A DNA stretch of 64,000 nt from Streptomyces sp. MP131-18. Its GTDB lineage: Bacteria; Actinomycetota; Actinomycetes; Streptomycetales; Streptomycetaceae. The notes under the pieces were generated by a model that saw only the letters and a program-made list of their open reading frames with translations, had not been told where the DNA came from and did no database searches. The translations under genes were made by a program, and so were the position numbers. Numbering within the stretch: the stretch's first letter is position 1; the number at the start of each line of letters is the position of its first letter. The stretch covers positions 3,593,881 through 3,657,880 of the forward strand of contig NZ_LZNS01000001.1 of NCBI RefSeq assembly GCF_001984575.1, in the 5' to 3' direction. Below are positions 53,580-64,000 of the stretch, piece by piece.

Positions 53580-55514
53580 TCAGGCGCCGGGCGCGCTCCC
53601 CCGGCCGCCGAACGGGTGCGGGTGCGGGTTCACGTCCGCGGGCGGCAGCGGGCTGGTGCGGTGCCCGAGCCGCACCGGCACCTCGGCGAGGCGCGGCAGC
53701 CGGTCCATGCGCCGGCGCGCGTGCCCGTAGGTCAGCGGCACCGTACCGGGCACCAGCACGTTCACGCAGGCCAGGCCGCCCGCGGCGTGCTCAGCCGCGG
53801 TCTGGTCGACCACCACGACGTCCATACCGCCCGCGGTGTAGCGGCCGACGGCCTCGAGCAGGTGGCCGAGCAGGTCGTCCCCGGCGAACCCACCGCGCTC
53901 CGCGCCGATGTCGACCGGCTTGCGGCTGGGCGCCGCGCTGGTGAGGAAGCGCAGCCTGGCCGCGGCGCCCGGGTCGCCGTACAGCAGCGCGTGCTGTTCG
54001 GCCGTCCGCACCAGCTCGGGCGCCTCGGCCATGCGGCGGGCCAGCTCCGCCGCGCCCGCCTCCGCGTAGCCGTCGAGCAGGGCGGCGAGTGCCGGGCCGA
54101 GGTCGTGCAGCGCGCGGCGGATCGCCTTCTCCGGGTCGGGGTGGGCGCCCCCGGCGCACGCCACGGCGGGCCCGCCGTTCCCCGCGGGGTTCTCGGCCAG
54201 CGCCCACACGCAGGGGATGCCCTGCTCCGCCGAGACGTCGAACGCCCGGACGCGGTAGCCCGTTTCGGCGCGAACGGTGGCGGCGAGCAGCGGAACGGCG
54301 CGGTCGGCCGCCGCCGCCAGGTCTATCTCGGCGGCGGCGAGCCTGGCGTACCACGTCATCAGCAGCGCGTCCCGCCGGGCGACCTGGAGCAGGCCGTGGA
54401 GGATCGCCTCCTCCAGGCTGCCGCCCACCGCGCTGCCGCCGGGCCCCTCGGCCTGCCCGCCCGCGGCCGGGTCGCGGTAGGCCAGGGACTGCGGCACCAG
54501 CACGCTCTCGCGCCTGGCGAACGACCAGCCCCACACCCAGGCGAGCGGGCGGTCCTGACACGGCTCCGGCGCGAACGGGTCGGCGGCGCGCGGGTCGAGG
54601 GCCCGGTCGCCCAGCTCCCGGAAGGTGGCCGTGACGGCGGCGGACCGCCCGCCGGGCGCGTTCCCGTACCGTTCGACGGCGCCGAGCAGGGCCGACAGCC
54701 GGCTGGTGCGGGCCGTCGGCGCGTGACCGCGGCCCGCGGTCACGCGGCCGGTGCGGAAGCCGACCGGGGCGGACGTCACGACCAGGCCGCCGACCCGGTG
54801 GCCGTCGAGGGAGGCGATGAGGCCGACCTGGTCGTCGACGTAGGCGTCGGTCAGCTCGCACAGGGCGTCGCGCAGCGGCCGGGCGCGGAAGCGGCCAGGA
54901 CGGTGGGCCGACCGGGCCGTGAGGGCGGGGACGGCGCCTTCCGCGGTGTCCGCGGGCACGTCGCCGCACACCTCGCACAGCGGCTCGGGCAGGAAGGGGT
55001 GCCGGGTGACGGACAGATCGTCCAGCGCGACGCGCAGCAGCGCCTTGCGGGTGCGGGGCGCGCCCGGCTCGGCGCCCGACAGGCGTTCCGCCTCCTCGGC
55101 GACGAGCCCGGCGACGAGCCCGGCCGCGGTGCCCGTCAGCCACGAGGGGGCGGTGGCCGCGAGCGCGCGGCCGTGCCGCCGCCGGACGGCGTCGCGTTCG
55201 TCCTGGTCCGGGCGGATGCGGCGGGCGCGGGCCGTGGCGCAGTCGGCGCAGCCGGTGCCGCCGGGGACTTCGAGCGGGCCTACGACGGCGTGGCTCAGCT
55301 CGGTGCGCACCGGCAGCCAGCCGATGCCGTGGTCGGCGGCGGTGCGCCGCGCCGTGTCGTGCAGGGCCGTGTCCCAGCCCTCGTGCACGGCCACGAGCAG
55401 CGTGCGCGGCCCCGCGGTGCCGCCGCTTCTGGCGAGGACGGCGTCGTACAGCGCGCCGCCGGAGCCGAGCACACAGATTCTGGCGCGGGTGGGCATGGCC
55501 TCGGGGCTGGTCAC
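53580..55514 (-). CDS. TOMM cyclodehydratase: ThiF-like plus YcaO fusion
   Basis: A 644-residue RiPP-maturation enzyme. The N-terminal part (1-200) resembles the E1/ThiF-like leader-peptide partner (RICVLGSGGALYDAVLA) with a zinc tetracysteine (Cys89, Cys92, Cys180, Cys183). Residues 230-644 are a YcaO domain, which cyclises Cys/Ser/Thr to azolines in an ATP-dependent way. It retains the C-terminal Pro-rich PHPHP. Two ATP/Mg sites are altered: the usual E-A-x-E-R reads GAVERYG (about 275), and the usual E-L-x-E-R-D-A reads QVARRDA (about 372). GTG 55514 overlaps the preceding gene's stop. No precursor or dehydrogenase gene is adjacent, so the product is unknown. Confidence 0.85.
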   Translation of the reverse strand: MTSPEAMPTRARICVLGSGGALYDAVLARSGGTAGPRTLLVAVHEGWDTALHDTARRTAADHGIGWLPVRTELSHAVVGPLEVPGGTGCADCATARARRIRPDQDERDAVRRRHGRALAATAPSWLTGTAAGLVAGLVAEEAERLSGAEPGAPRTRKALLRVALDDLSVTRHPFLPEPLCEVCGDVPADTAEGAVPALTARSAHRPGRFRARPLRDALCELTDAYVDDQVGLIASLDGHRVGGLVVTSAPVGFRTGRVTAGRGHAPTARTSRLSALLGAVERYGNAPGGRSAAVTATFRELGDRALDPRAADPFAPEPCQDRPLAWVWGWSFARRESVLVPQSLAYRDPAAGGQAEGPGGSAVGGSLEEAILHGLLQVARRDALLMTWYARLAAAEIDLAAAADRAVPLLAATVRAETGYRVRAFDVSAEQGIPCVWALAENPAGNGGPAVACAGGAHPDPEKAIRRALHDLGPALAALLDGYAEAGAAELARRMAEAPELVRTAEQHALLYGDPGAAARLRFLTSAAPSRKPVDIGAERGGFAGDDLLGHLLEAVGRYTAGGMDVVVVDQTAAEHAAGGLACVNVLVPGTVPLTYGHARRRMDRLPRLAEVPVRLGHRTSPLPPADVNPHPHPFGGRGSAPGA

Positions 55515-57517
55515 AGCACCACCACGTGAACGAGATAGGGCATCAGTTCCGCGACCGCGGGGTCGTGGTCGAGCGGCACCGCGACCGCGGTGTGGCCGAG
55601 GGCGTCGAGCCGCGCCGCCACCGCGGCGACGTCGAGCGGCGGGTTGACGGCCGGGGTGTGCGCGTCCCGCGAGCGCAGCGCGTGGGGCAGCCCAGGCACG
55701 ACGGGGAACGGCGCGTATCCGGTCTGGAGGTGGGCGCGCGCCTGCACGCCGAGCAGCACCTGGCGCAGCCCGTCGGTCAGGGCGGCGGCGGCGGTGAGCC
55801 CGGCGGCGCAGGCGACGGTGACGGGCCCGCGGCAGAACGCGTAGGTGGGCACGCCGAGTTGCCCGGTGACGTCGTAGGTCTCCGGCAGTTCGTCCAGCTC
55901 GGCGAGGATGTCCCGGCAGCGGGCGCCCTCCCGGCCGAGCGGCGCCTCGTCGAGCGGCACACGCGGGTAGGGCCGCGTGGTCTCCCGCATCCGTACCAGT
56001 GTCAGCAGGCGGCAGTGCGCGAGGAGTCCCGCGGTGACGGCCTCCTGCCAGTCCTGGCCGCCGACGACGGGCGAGAACGGGTCGTCCGAGGGGCGCCAGG
56101 GCCGCAGCCCGGGGAACGCGTCCGCCACCGGTACGCGGTGGACGCGGCCCGGGTCGGCCAGTTCGTAGCCGAGCACCGCGGGCCCCTGCGGCTCGTCGGG
56201 CCCCGCGGCGCCGGCCCCGTGCTCCCCGTTGCCGCCGTCGGCGTGCCCCGGCAGTCTCCGCGCGTCGAACTGGCCTGCGGCGTACCGGGCCAGGGCGGAA
56301 AGCGCGGCCTGGTGGCGGGCCTGGAGTTCGCCGAAGCCGAAGCCGATGGCGCTCAGTTGCGGGCGCCGCGTCACCACGGCGCGGGCGACGTGCAGCGGGG
56401 ACTGCGCCCAGTCGGTGTCGACGAAGCGGAAGATGCCGAGCCGGTCGTCGGCACAGCTCGCGGCCCGCTGCGCGAACGCCTGCCCGCTCAGCCGCGGGCC
56501 GCGGCGCAGCGCGCGGATGCGTTCGGCGAAGCGGGGCCGGTCGGGCGCCGGGGCGGGCAGCGCGACGGGGTGCGGCAGGAACGGCCGGCGCCGCCCGGCG
56601 AGCGTGGCGAGGTCGATGGTGATCAACTCGCTCCGGTCCGGGGCCGGTTCGGCGCCGGTGACGACGTGGAACACGCTCTGGACGAGGCGGGCGGCCACGG
56701 CGAGACGGGCGGCGGGTCCAGGGGCGGCGGTCACCGTCTCGGCGGGCGCGGCGAGCCGGGGCAGCGCGGCGGCCCAGCGGCCGGGCGCGCCGCCGGTTCC
56801 CGTCCAGCGCTGGAGGGGGATCAGCCACGCCTCGGGCCCGCGCACGACGGCCTGGGCGAGCGGCACCCCGGTGCGCGCGGCGCACCGTTCGACCAGCAGG
56901 GCGCGGTCGGCGGGGCGGCTGGTGACGTGCAGCACCAGGTCGGCGCGGTCGAGCAGCGCCGTCATCGCCTCGGCGTCGCGCGGCTCGGGATGCCGTTCCC
57001 ACGTCAGCCGCTGGCCCGAGTCCCGCGGCCGCGGCCGCGGCCCGCCCCCGTCGTCGAACGCGACGACGCGCACGGTGCGCAGGCCGGAGGCGACGGCGGC
57101 GCCCGCGACGGCCTCGAGCAGCGGCCCCTCGCCGGCGACCAGCGTGCGCTGGGCGCGGTGGCGGACGAACGCGGCGGTGGCGTCGTCCTCGGTGAACCCG
57201 GTGATGTGCGCGATCTCCTGGGCGTACTCCTCGGCCTCGGCCGCGGTCAGCTCCGCGTGCCGCGTGGGCGCGGCGTCGCGCACGACGCCGGCGGCGCGCA
57301 GCCGCCGCAGCATCCGTTCGACGAACTCCTGCTGGTCGGGCGGCAGTCCTTCGGTCAGCTCCGCGACGGTCCTGCTGCCGTCGAGGCTCGGAAGCAAACG
57401 GTCGAGCCAGGGGCCCACGGCCTCGCCCGCGAGCCGGACGGCTCCCCTCGGGGTGAGCAGGTACGCGCCGTCGCCGGTGGCGGCGTGGTAGACGTCGTGT
57501 CGCACGATCGGCTTCAT
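55511..57517 (-). CDS. RiPP-recognition / ThiF-like / degenerate YcaO protein
   Basis: A 668-residue partner of the YcaO enzyme. Residues 1-90 resemble a PqqD-like RiPP recognition element (YLLTPRGAVRLAGEAVGPWL, then VERMLRRLRAAGVVRD). Residues 110-310 are ThiF/Ocin-like (LVAGEGPLLEAVAGAAVASG). From about 340 the sequence follows YcaO order but lacks the catalytic acids: the E-x-x-E-R-Y position reads AALSALARYA and the second Glu motif reads AVTAGLLAHCRLL. It probably binds leader peptide and scaffolds the active enzyme. ATG 57517 overlaps the stop of a 16-codon upstream frame. Its stop overlaps the YcaO start, so the pair is translationally coupled. Confidence 0.75.
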   Translation of the reverse strand: MKPIVRHDVYHAATGDGAYLLTPRGAVRLAGEAVGPWLDRLLPSLDGSRTVAELTEGLPPDQQEFVERMLRRLRAAGVVRDAAPTRHAELTAAEAEEYAQEIAHITGFTEDDATAAFVRHRAQRTLVAGEGPLLEAVAGAAVASGLRTVRVVAFDDGGGPRPRPRDSGQRLTWERHPEPRDAEAMTALLDRADLVLHVTSRPADRALLVERCAARTGVPLAQAVVRGPEAWLIPLQRWTGTGGAPGRWAAALPRLAAPAETVTAAPGPAARLAVAARLVQSVFHVVTGAEPAPDRSELITIDLATLAGRRRPFLPHPVALPAPAPDRPRFAERIRALRRGPRLSGQAFAQRAASCADDRLGIFRFVDTDWAQSPLHVARAVVTRRPQLSAIGFGFGELQARHQAALSALARYAAGQFDARRLPGHADGGNGEHGAGAAGPDEPQGPAVLGYELADPGRVHRVPVADAFPGLRPWRPSDDPFSPVVGGQDWQEAVTAGLLAHCRLLTLVRMRETTRPYPRVPLDEAPLGREGARCRDILAELDELPETYDVTGQLGVPTYAFCRGPVTVACAAGLTAAAALTDGLRQVLLGVQARAHLQTGYAPFPVVPGLPHALRSRDAHTPAVNPPLDVAAVAARLDALGHTAVAVPLDHDPAVAELMPYLVHVVVL

Positions 57518-57564
57518 GACGGGGCTCCCTCGTCCCACGCGGCCTTCGCAGTGGTGTGCATCAT
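57514..57564 (-). CDS. Very short ORF coupled to the RRE/ThiF gene (doubtful)
   Basis: ATG at 57564 opens a 16-codon frame, MMHTTAKAAWDEGAPS, whose TGA overlaps the ATG of the 668-residue gene (ATGA). GGAG lies 11 bases upstream, a little far. The same frame is open much further upstream, so a longer peptide is possible. It could be a leader ORF for translational coupling or part of a small precursor, but it lacks the Cys/Ser/Thr-rich core expected for an azole peptide. Confidence 0.3.
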   Translation of the reverse strand: MMHTTAKAAWDEGAPS

Positions 57565-57767
57565 CTGACAGAGAACTCCAACGTCCTTGAGTACCGCTCT
57601 GGTCCCGACGGACGACGCTGCCCTACGGACGCCCGGGCGACACCCCCCTTTTTCAAGATCCGTCACGTGCGGCGTGATCTGCGTACTGCCTGCACGAGAT
57701 CGACTCCTTCTGGCCGAGCGGCGAAGAAACCCGACCGCAAGCATCGGCGAACAGGCTTGTCGGATAC

Positions 57768-57796
57768 CTTGACAGGTTCTGAAACGGCGCTTCAGC
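57768..57796 (+). promoter_or_regulatory. Operator-like CTTGAC-N5-CTGAA-N7-TTCAG element
   Basis: CTTGAC (57768-57773), CTGAA (57779-57783) and TTCAGC (57791-57796) lie in the 395-base gap between the divergent TOMM operon and AfsR-like gene. CTGAA/TTCAG is an inverted repeat with a 7-base spacer, and TTGACA could serve as a -35 for the AfsR-like gene. The same motif lies before the SARP gene. The rest of the gap shows no gene I can support. Confidence 0.5.
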
Positions 57797-57912
57797 CACC
57801 CCCGCGCCGTTGCTTCCGCACGCGCGTCCCCGACGGTATACAGCCGGGAACCTCCCGGGGGATGCGCGCGCCGGCACGCCGGAACGCGCCGAGGGATGGG
57901 GACGGATGACGC

Positions 57913-60825
57913 ATGGTTGAGATAAGGCTGCTCGGCTCCGTGGAGCTCAGGGCGGCGAACGGCGCCCGGCTGGACCCGGGCCCTCCGCAGCAGCGGTGCG
58001 TACTGGCCGTACTGGCCATGTCGCCCGGCCGGGCGGTGACCGCTGAGACCCTGATCGACCGGGTCTGGCCGCGCCAGCCGCCGGAAAACGTCCGCGACGT
58101 GCTCTACACCTACATATCCCGGCTCCGCCGGGTGCTGCGGCGCCTGGGGGACGGCGCCGGGAGCCCCGTGCTGCGCCGGGGGGACGGGGGATACCTGCTC
58201 GACGTTCCGCAGGACGCCGTCGACCTGCACCGGGCGCGCCGCCTGGCCGCGCAGGCCGCGCACGTCACGGGCGACCAGGGCGGCACGGCCGGCGCGGGCG
58301 GCGCGGACGCCGAACGCGCCGCCGAACTGCTGGCCGAAGCCGCCGCGTTATGGCGCGGTACACCGCTGTCCGGGCTGCGCGGTGAGTGGGCGGAGGGCGT
58401 CAGGGGCGGCCTCGAACGCGAGCTGGTCACCCTGCTCACGGACCGGTTCGCGCAGGAACTGCGGCTCGCCCGGCACGCCGACGTGGTGCCCGCCCTGTCG
58501 GCGGCCGTGCTCGACCACCCGCTGGCGGAGCCGCTCGCGGAACAGCTGATGCTGGCGCTGTACCGCTCCGGGCGGCAGGCGGACGCCCTCGCCGCCTACA
58601 CCAGGACCAGACAGCGGCTCGCCGCCGAGCTGGGCGCGGAGCCGGGCGCCGCGCTGCGGCGGCTGCACCAGCGCATCCTGCGCCGCGACCCCGGTCTCGG
58701 GGCCCGGGCGGCGGCCACGGACGCGCGGCCCAGTCAACTCCCGCCGGACGTCACGTCGTTCACCGGCCGCGCGGCGGAGATCCGCGAGCTCGACGGGCTG
58801 CTCCCGCGCGAGGGCGAGGGCGGCAGGAGCGCCGCGGTGATCGTCACCGTCAACGGCAGCGCGGGCATCGGCAAGACGACGCTCGCGGTCCACTGGGCCC
58901 ACCGCGTCGCCGCGCACTTCCCGGACGGCCGGCTCTACGTCGACCTGCGGGGGCTCGGCGCGACCGGGGAGCCGCTCGACGCCTCGGACGCGCTGCGCGG
59001 CATCCTCTCCGCGCTCCGGGTGCCGCCGCAGCGCGTCCCGGCCGATCTGGACAGCCAGGCCGCGCTCTACCGCAGCCTGCTGGCGGGGAAGCGGATGCTC
59101 GTCGTGCTGGACAACGCCAGGGACACCGCGCAGTGCCGCCCGCTGCTGCCCGGATCGCCCGGCAGCCTGGCCGTCGTCACGAGCCGCAACCGGCTGCTCG
59201 GCCTGGTCGCCTCGCTCGGCGCGCGGGCGGTCAACCTGGACCTGTTCACCCGGGACGAGGCGTGGCAGATGCTCGCCGACCGGCTCGGCCCGCGGCGGCT
59301 CGCCGCCGACGCGCGGGCCGTGGACGGCATCATCGACACGTGTGCGCGGCTGCCGCTCGCCCTGGCCGTGGTCGCGGCGCAGGCCGCCGCCGCCCCCGAG
59401 CGCCCGCTCGCCGAACTGGCCGACGGCCTCCGCGGTCCCGAGCCCCTGAACGCACTCGCGGGGGAGGCGGGGGAAGCGGCCGAGGAGGCCGGGGCGGCCG
59501 GGGCGGCCACGGACATCAGGGCGCTGTTCTCCTGGTCCTACCGGGCGCTGAGCCCGGCAGCGGCCCGCCTGTTCCGGCTCGGCGGGCTGCATCCGGGCCC
59601 CGACCTGACGCCGGTCTCGGCCGCCGCGCTGACCGGGCTCCCGCCGCGTTCCGCGCGGGCACAGCTGGCCGAGCTGAGCCGCGCGCAGCTGCTGACCGAA
59701 CGCGAACCGGGCCGGTACGCCATGCACGACCTGCTGCGGGCCTACGCGCGCGAGCTGACGGCGGCCACCGACGACGCGGCGGAACGGCGCGCCGCGACGC
59801 GGCGGGTGCTGGACTACTACCTGCACTCGGCGCACCGCGCCCACCAGCAGCTCGGCCCCTCCTGGCGGCAGCCCACCGACCTCGGCACACCGCGGGACGG
59901 CATCGCCGTCGAGACGTTCGCGGACGAGGCCGCGGCGGTGGCCTGGTTCACTGCGGAACGGGCCTGCCTGCTGGACGCGTTCGAAGGGGCGGCGGCCGAG
60001 GAGTTCGACACGCTGGTCTGCGCGCTGGCGTGGGTCCTGACCGGCCTCCTCGACCGGCAAGGCCACTGGCACGACCTGGCCCGCGTCCAGGACACCGCCT
60101 TCGACGCGTCCCTGCGCCTGGGCGAACTCGGCGAGCAGGCCCGCGCGTTGAACAACAAGGCGCGGCTGAGCACCAGGTTCCTGCACTACGACGAGGCGCT
60201 GAGCCTGCTGCGGGACGCCCTTGACCTGCTGGAGGCGATCGACGACCGGCAGGGGCAGGCGGAGACGCATCAGCATCTCGGCTTCGTGCTGGAGAACCGC
60301 GGACGGCTGCCCGAGGCGCTCGGCCACGAGCGCCGCGCGCTCGCGCTGTACCGCGCGGCGGGCAACAGGCCGGACGAGGCACGTTCGCTGAACGTCGTCG
60401 GCTGGCTGCTGGCCCGCCTGGGCGAGCACCGGGAGGCGCTGGACTACTGCCGCCAGGCGCTCCGGCTCCAGCAGGAGGGGGACGACGCGCTCGGCCTCGC
60501 CGCGACGCTGGACTCCCTCGGCTACGTCCAGCACCACCTCGGCGCGTGGCCGGACGCCCTGCGCGCCTACGAGCGGGCCCTGTCCCTGCTGCGCGGCCCC
60601 GGGCTCGGGGACCGTTCCCTTGAGGCCGCGCTGCTCCAGCGGCTCGGCGACACGCACCGCGCGCTCGGGAACGACGCGGCGGCGGGCGAGGCGTGGACCG
60701 ACGCGCTCCGCATCATGGAGGAGCTCGGCAGCCCGGACGTGGCGGAGGTGCTGACCCGGCTGCGCGATCTGGGCGTGGGCCCCGAACGGCTGCGGGCCTA
60801 CCCCTCCTCGCGGCCGCCGGGCTGA
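57913..60825 (+). CDS. AfsR-like SARP / NB-ARC / TPR regulator with a TTA codon
   Basis: A 970-residue regulator. The winged-helix DNA-binding domain (1-95, [20 protein letters not shown]) and BTAD (100-255, [20 protein letters not shown]) are followed by an NB-ARC ATPase (280-560; P-loop [16 protein letters not shown], Walker B-like [11 protein letters not shown]) and C-terminal TPRs (about 700-960; repeated [20 protein letters not shown] units). This is the AfsR architecture, in which ATP and often kinase input gate transcription activation. Codon 146 (58348-58350) is TTA, so translation should depend on bldA. Divergent from the TOMM genes, which it probably controls. Its 3' end overlaps the convergent thiamine-binding gene by 28 bases. 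Confidence 0.93.
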   Translation: MVEIRLLGSVELRAANGARLDPGPPQQRCVLAVLAMSPGRAVTAETLIDRVWPRQPPENVRDVLYTYISRLRRVLRRLGDGAGSPVLRRGDGGYLLDVPQDAVDLHRARRLAAQAAHVTGDQGGTAGAGGADAERAAELLAEAAALWRGTPLSGLRGEWAEGVRGGLERELVTLLTDRFAQELRLARHADVVPALSAAVLDHPLAEPLAEQLMLALYRSGRQADALAAYTRTRQRLAAELGAEPGAALRRLHQRILRRDPGLGARAAATDARPSQLPPDVTSFTGRAAEIRELDGLLPREGEGGRSAAVIVTVNGSAGIGKTTLAVHWAHRVAAHFPDGRLYVDLRGLGATGEPLDASDALRGILSALRVPPQRVPADLDSQAALYRSLLAGKRMLVVLDNARDTAQCRPLLPGSPGSLAVVTSRNRLLGLVASLGARAVNLDLFTRDEAWQMLADRLGPRRLAADARAVDGIIDTCARLPLALAVVAAQAAAAPERPLAELADGLRGPEPLNALAGEAGEAAEEAGAAGAATDIRALFSWSYRALSPAAARLFRLGGLHPGPDLTPVSAAALTGLPPRSARAQLAELSRAQLLTEREPGRYAMHDLLRAYARELTAATDDAAERRAATRRVLDYYLHSAHRAHQQLGPSWRQPTDLGTPRDGIAVETFADEAAAVAWFTAERACLLDAFEGAAAEEFDTLVCALAWVLTGLLDRQGHWHDLARVQDTAFDASLRLGELGEQARALNNKARLSTRFLHYDEALSLLRDALDLLEAIDDRQGQAETHQHLGFVLENRGRLPEALGHERRALALYRAAGNRPDEARSLNVVGWLLARLGEHREALDYCRQALRLQQEGDDALGLAATLDSLGYVQHHLGAWPDALRAYERALSLLRGPGLGDRSLEAALLQRLGDTHRALGNDAAAGEAWTDALRIMEELGSPDVAEVLTRLRDLGVGPERLRAYPSSRPPG

Positions 60826-61121
60826 TCGGGCGCGGCAAGCAGCTGTTCGACCCGCTCGACCTTGCCGGTGAGGCCGTCGGTGACACCGCTGCGCAGGTCG
60901 GCCTTCAGCACGAGGCTGACCCGGCCCGCGCGGGCGGTGACGGCCTCCACGGCCTGCTTCACCACGGCCATCACCTCGTCCCACTCGCCCTCGACACTGG
61001 TGAACATCGCGTCGGTCCGGTTGGGCAGCCCGCTCTCCCGGACCACGCGGACCGCCTCGGCGACCTCGGCCCCGACGTTCTCACCGGTGCCGATGGGCGT
61101 CACGGAGAACGCGACGATCAC
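60798..61121 (-). CDS. MTH1187-family thiamine-binding protein
   Basis: A 107-residue protein of the MTH1187/YkoF-like family (DUF77): [40 protein letters not shown]. Members are small tetramers that bind thiamine or related pyrimidines. The GTG at 61121 overlaps the YbjN gene stop (GTGA). In streptomycetes this gene follows the YbjN gene near clpB, so it marks the return to core genome after the TOMM locus. Confidence 0.9.
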   Translation of the reverse strand: MIVAFSVTPIGTGENVGAEVAEAVRVVRESGLPNRTDAMFTSVEGEWDEVMAVVKQAVEAVTARAGRVSLVLKADLRSGVTDGLTGKVERVEQLLAAPDQPGGREEG

Positions 61122-61762
61122 GGCGCGGTCCCCGTGCCCTCGCCCGTGGGGCCTCCGGCGGTCCCGGCGTCCCCCGAGTCCCCGGAAGCCGCGGGGTCCC
61201 CGGCGCCCTCGGCGTTCCTGGCGTCCTCCGTGGGCTCGTCGTCCTCGTCCTTGGCCAGCCCGAACCGGTCGACGAGCCACTTGTCGAACTCGCCCGCGGC
61301 CCGCACCCAGCTGACCACGCTGGCCACGAAGTGGTCGAAGCCGACCCCGGCCCCCAGCAGCAGCTGGAAGTCGCCGACGAGCCGGACCGTGCCGTCGTCG
61401 CTGGTGTGCGTGTAGACCTTGGGCCAGAGCGTCGAGTGGTTCCACTCGTCGATGGCCTGGAGCAGCCGCGGCTTGTCGTCGACGGTGTGCTGCCGGTCGT
61501 AGAAGGTGCGCACCGTCAGCACCCGCTGCCGCTCCTCGCCGCGGAACATGAAGTACACGCGGTAGTGCTTCCACGGCGCGAGCAGATCACCCGACTTATC
61601 CACGGTGTGCTTCAGCTTCATACGGTCCAGCAGCTGCTTGACCAGCTCCTGGTTCGGCATGATCGGCCCTGTGGGCCTGCCCGCCTGCTGCGGCTGGCCC
61701 TGCTTGTCCGGCTTGCCCGGCTTACCCCCGAAATTCGGGATGGCGGACGGATCGACAGACAC
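61118..61762 (-). CDS. YbjN domain protein
   Basis: A 214-residue protein with a central YbjN-type (type III secretion chaperone-like) fold ([40 protein letters not shown]) and an acidic, disordered C-terminus. Likely a cytosolic adaptor or sensory protein; function unknown. GTG 61762 gives [17 protein letters not shown] with AAGGGA upstream; the frame from 61810 has no better start. Coupled to the thiamine-binding gene and lying downstream of clpB. Confidence 0.88.
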   Translation of the reverse strand: MSVDPSAIPNFGGKPGKPDKQGQPQQAGRPTGPIMPNQELVKQLLDRMKLKHTVDKSGDLLAPWKHYRVYFMFRGEERQRVLTVRTFYDRQHTVDDKPRLLQAIDEWNHSTLWPKVYTHTSDDGTVRLVGDFQLLLGAGVGFDHFVASVVSWVRAAGEFDKWLVDRFGLAKDEDDEPTEDARNAEGAGDPAASGDSGDAGTAGGPTGEGTGTAP

Positions 61763-61872
61763 AGGTGAGTCCCTTCGTGCGGATGGGGAAGCCTCCCCAT
61801 CCTCTCCCACACCCGCCCCGGTCTGGCAACCGCGGGAACGGCGCCGTCCGGGGCGGGGGCGGGCGCGGGCCG

Positions 61873-64000
<2,128 letters not shown>

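Noticed and set aside
57587..57772. Plus-strand 61-codon frame with three Cys as TOMM precursor
   Set aside because: TTG start without a ribosome site, on the opposite strand to the modification genes and overlapping the regulatory gap; no leader/core pattern.

Overview
The window is about 64 kb of very GC-rich DNA that reads as the core chromosome of a Streptomyces or close relative. The evidence is GTG starts, ATGA/GTGA gene overlaps, a near-perfect BldC, Lsr2, valine dehydrogenase, HrpA, PurS/Q/L, ClpB and a streptomycete parS site. Both edges cut genes: hrpA lacks its first codons and clpB lacks its N-terminal part.

Layout. (1) 1-18.5 kb: hrpA, tRNA-Asp, bldC, a hypothetical, vdh, a DUF3073 gene, purF-purM, small housekeeping genes, an exported esterase-like protein, the overlapping purS-purQ-purL operon and lsr2. 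(2) 18.5-32 kb: two tRNA-Gly genes, one with abnormal D and T arms, an ABC exporter with a DesK/DesR-type two-component pair, purC, a dimethylformamidase-like protein, a degenerate M48-like membrane protein, purD, a SLATT-type membrane protein, and a GntR locus divergent from a PfpI-MarR operon. With purA at 39 kb, the window holds most of de novo purine synthesis (purF, D, S, Q, L, M, C, A). (3) 32-38.6 kb: three tandem paralogous membrane Ser/Thr kinases with different sensor ends. (4) 38.6-52.4 kb: purA, a lipid-kinase-like protein, a MarR-controlled ABC exporter, a secreted protein with a class F sortase, a tryptophan-dioxygenase-family gene, fba, parS, pyrE, an aldose epimerase, and a spermidine synthase homologue lacking its catalytic half. 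(5) 52.7-60.8 kb: an accessory RiPP-type (TOMM) locus with two large cyclodehydratase-like proteins framed by two SARP/AfsR regulators. No precursor peptide or dehydrogenase is obvious. (6) 60.8-64 kb: a thiamine-binding-type protein, a YbjN protein and clpB.

The most interesting items are the tRNA-Gly(UCC), which shows the hallmarks of the non-ribosomal cell-wall tRNA-Gly of staphylococci in an organism whose peptidoglycan carries a glycine bridge, and the orphan TOMM cassette with altered YcaO motifs. A TTA codon in the AfsR-like gene and a shared operator-like motif at both regulators suggest that the cassette is developmentally controlled. Relative to the S. coelicolor gene order as I remember it, the window joins two blocks from opposite sides of oriC, which implies an origin-centred inversion with its junction near 31-38 kb.
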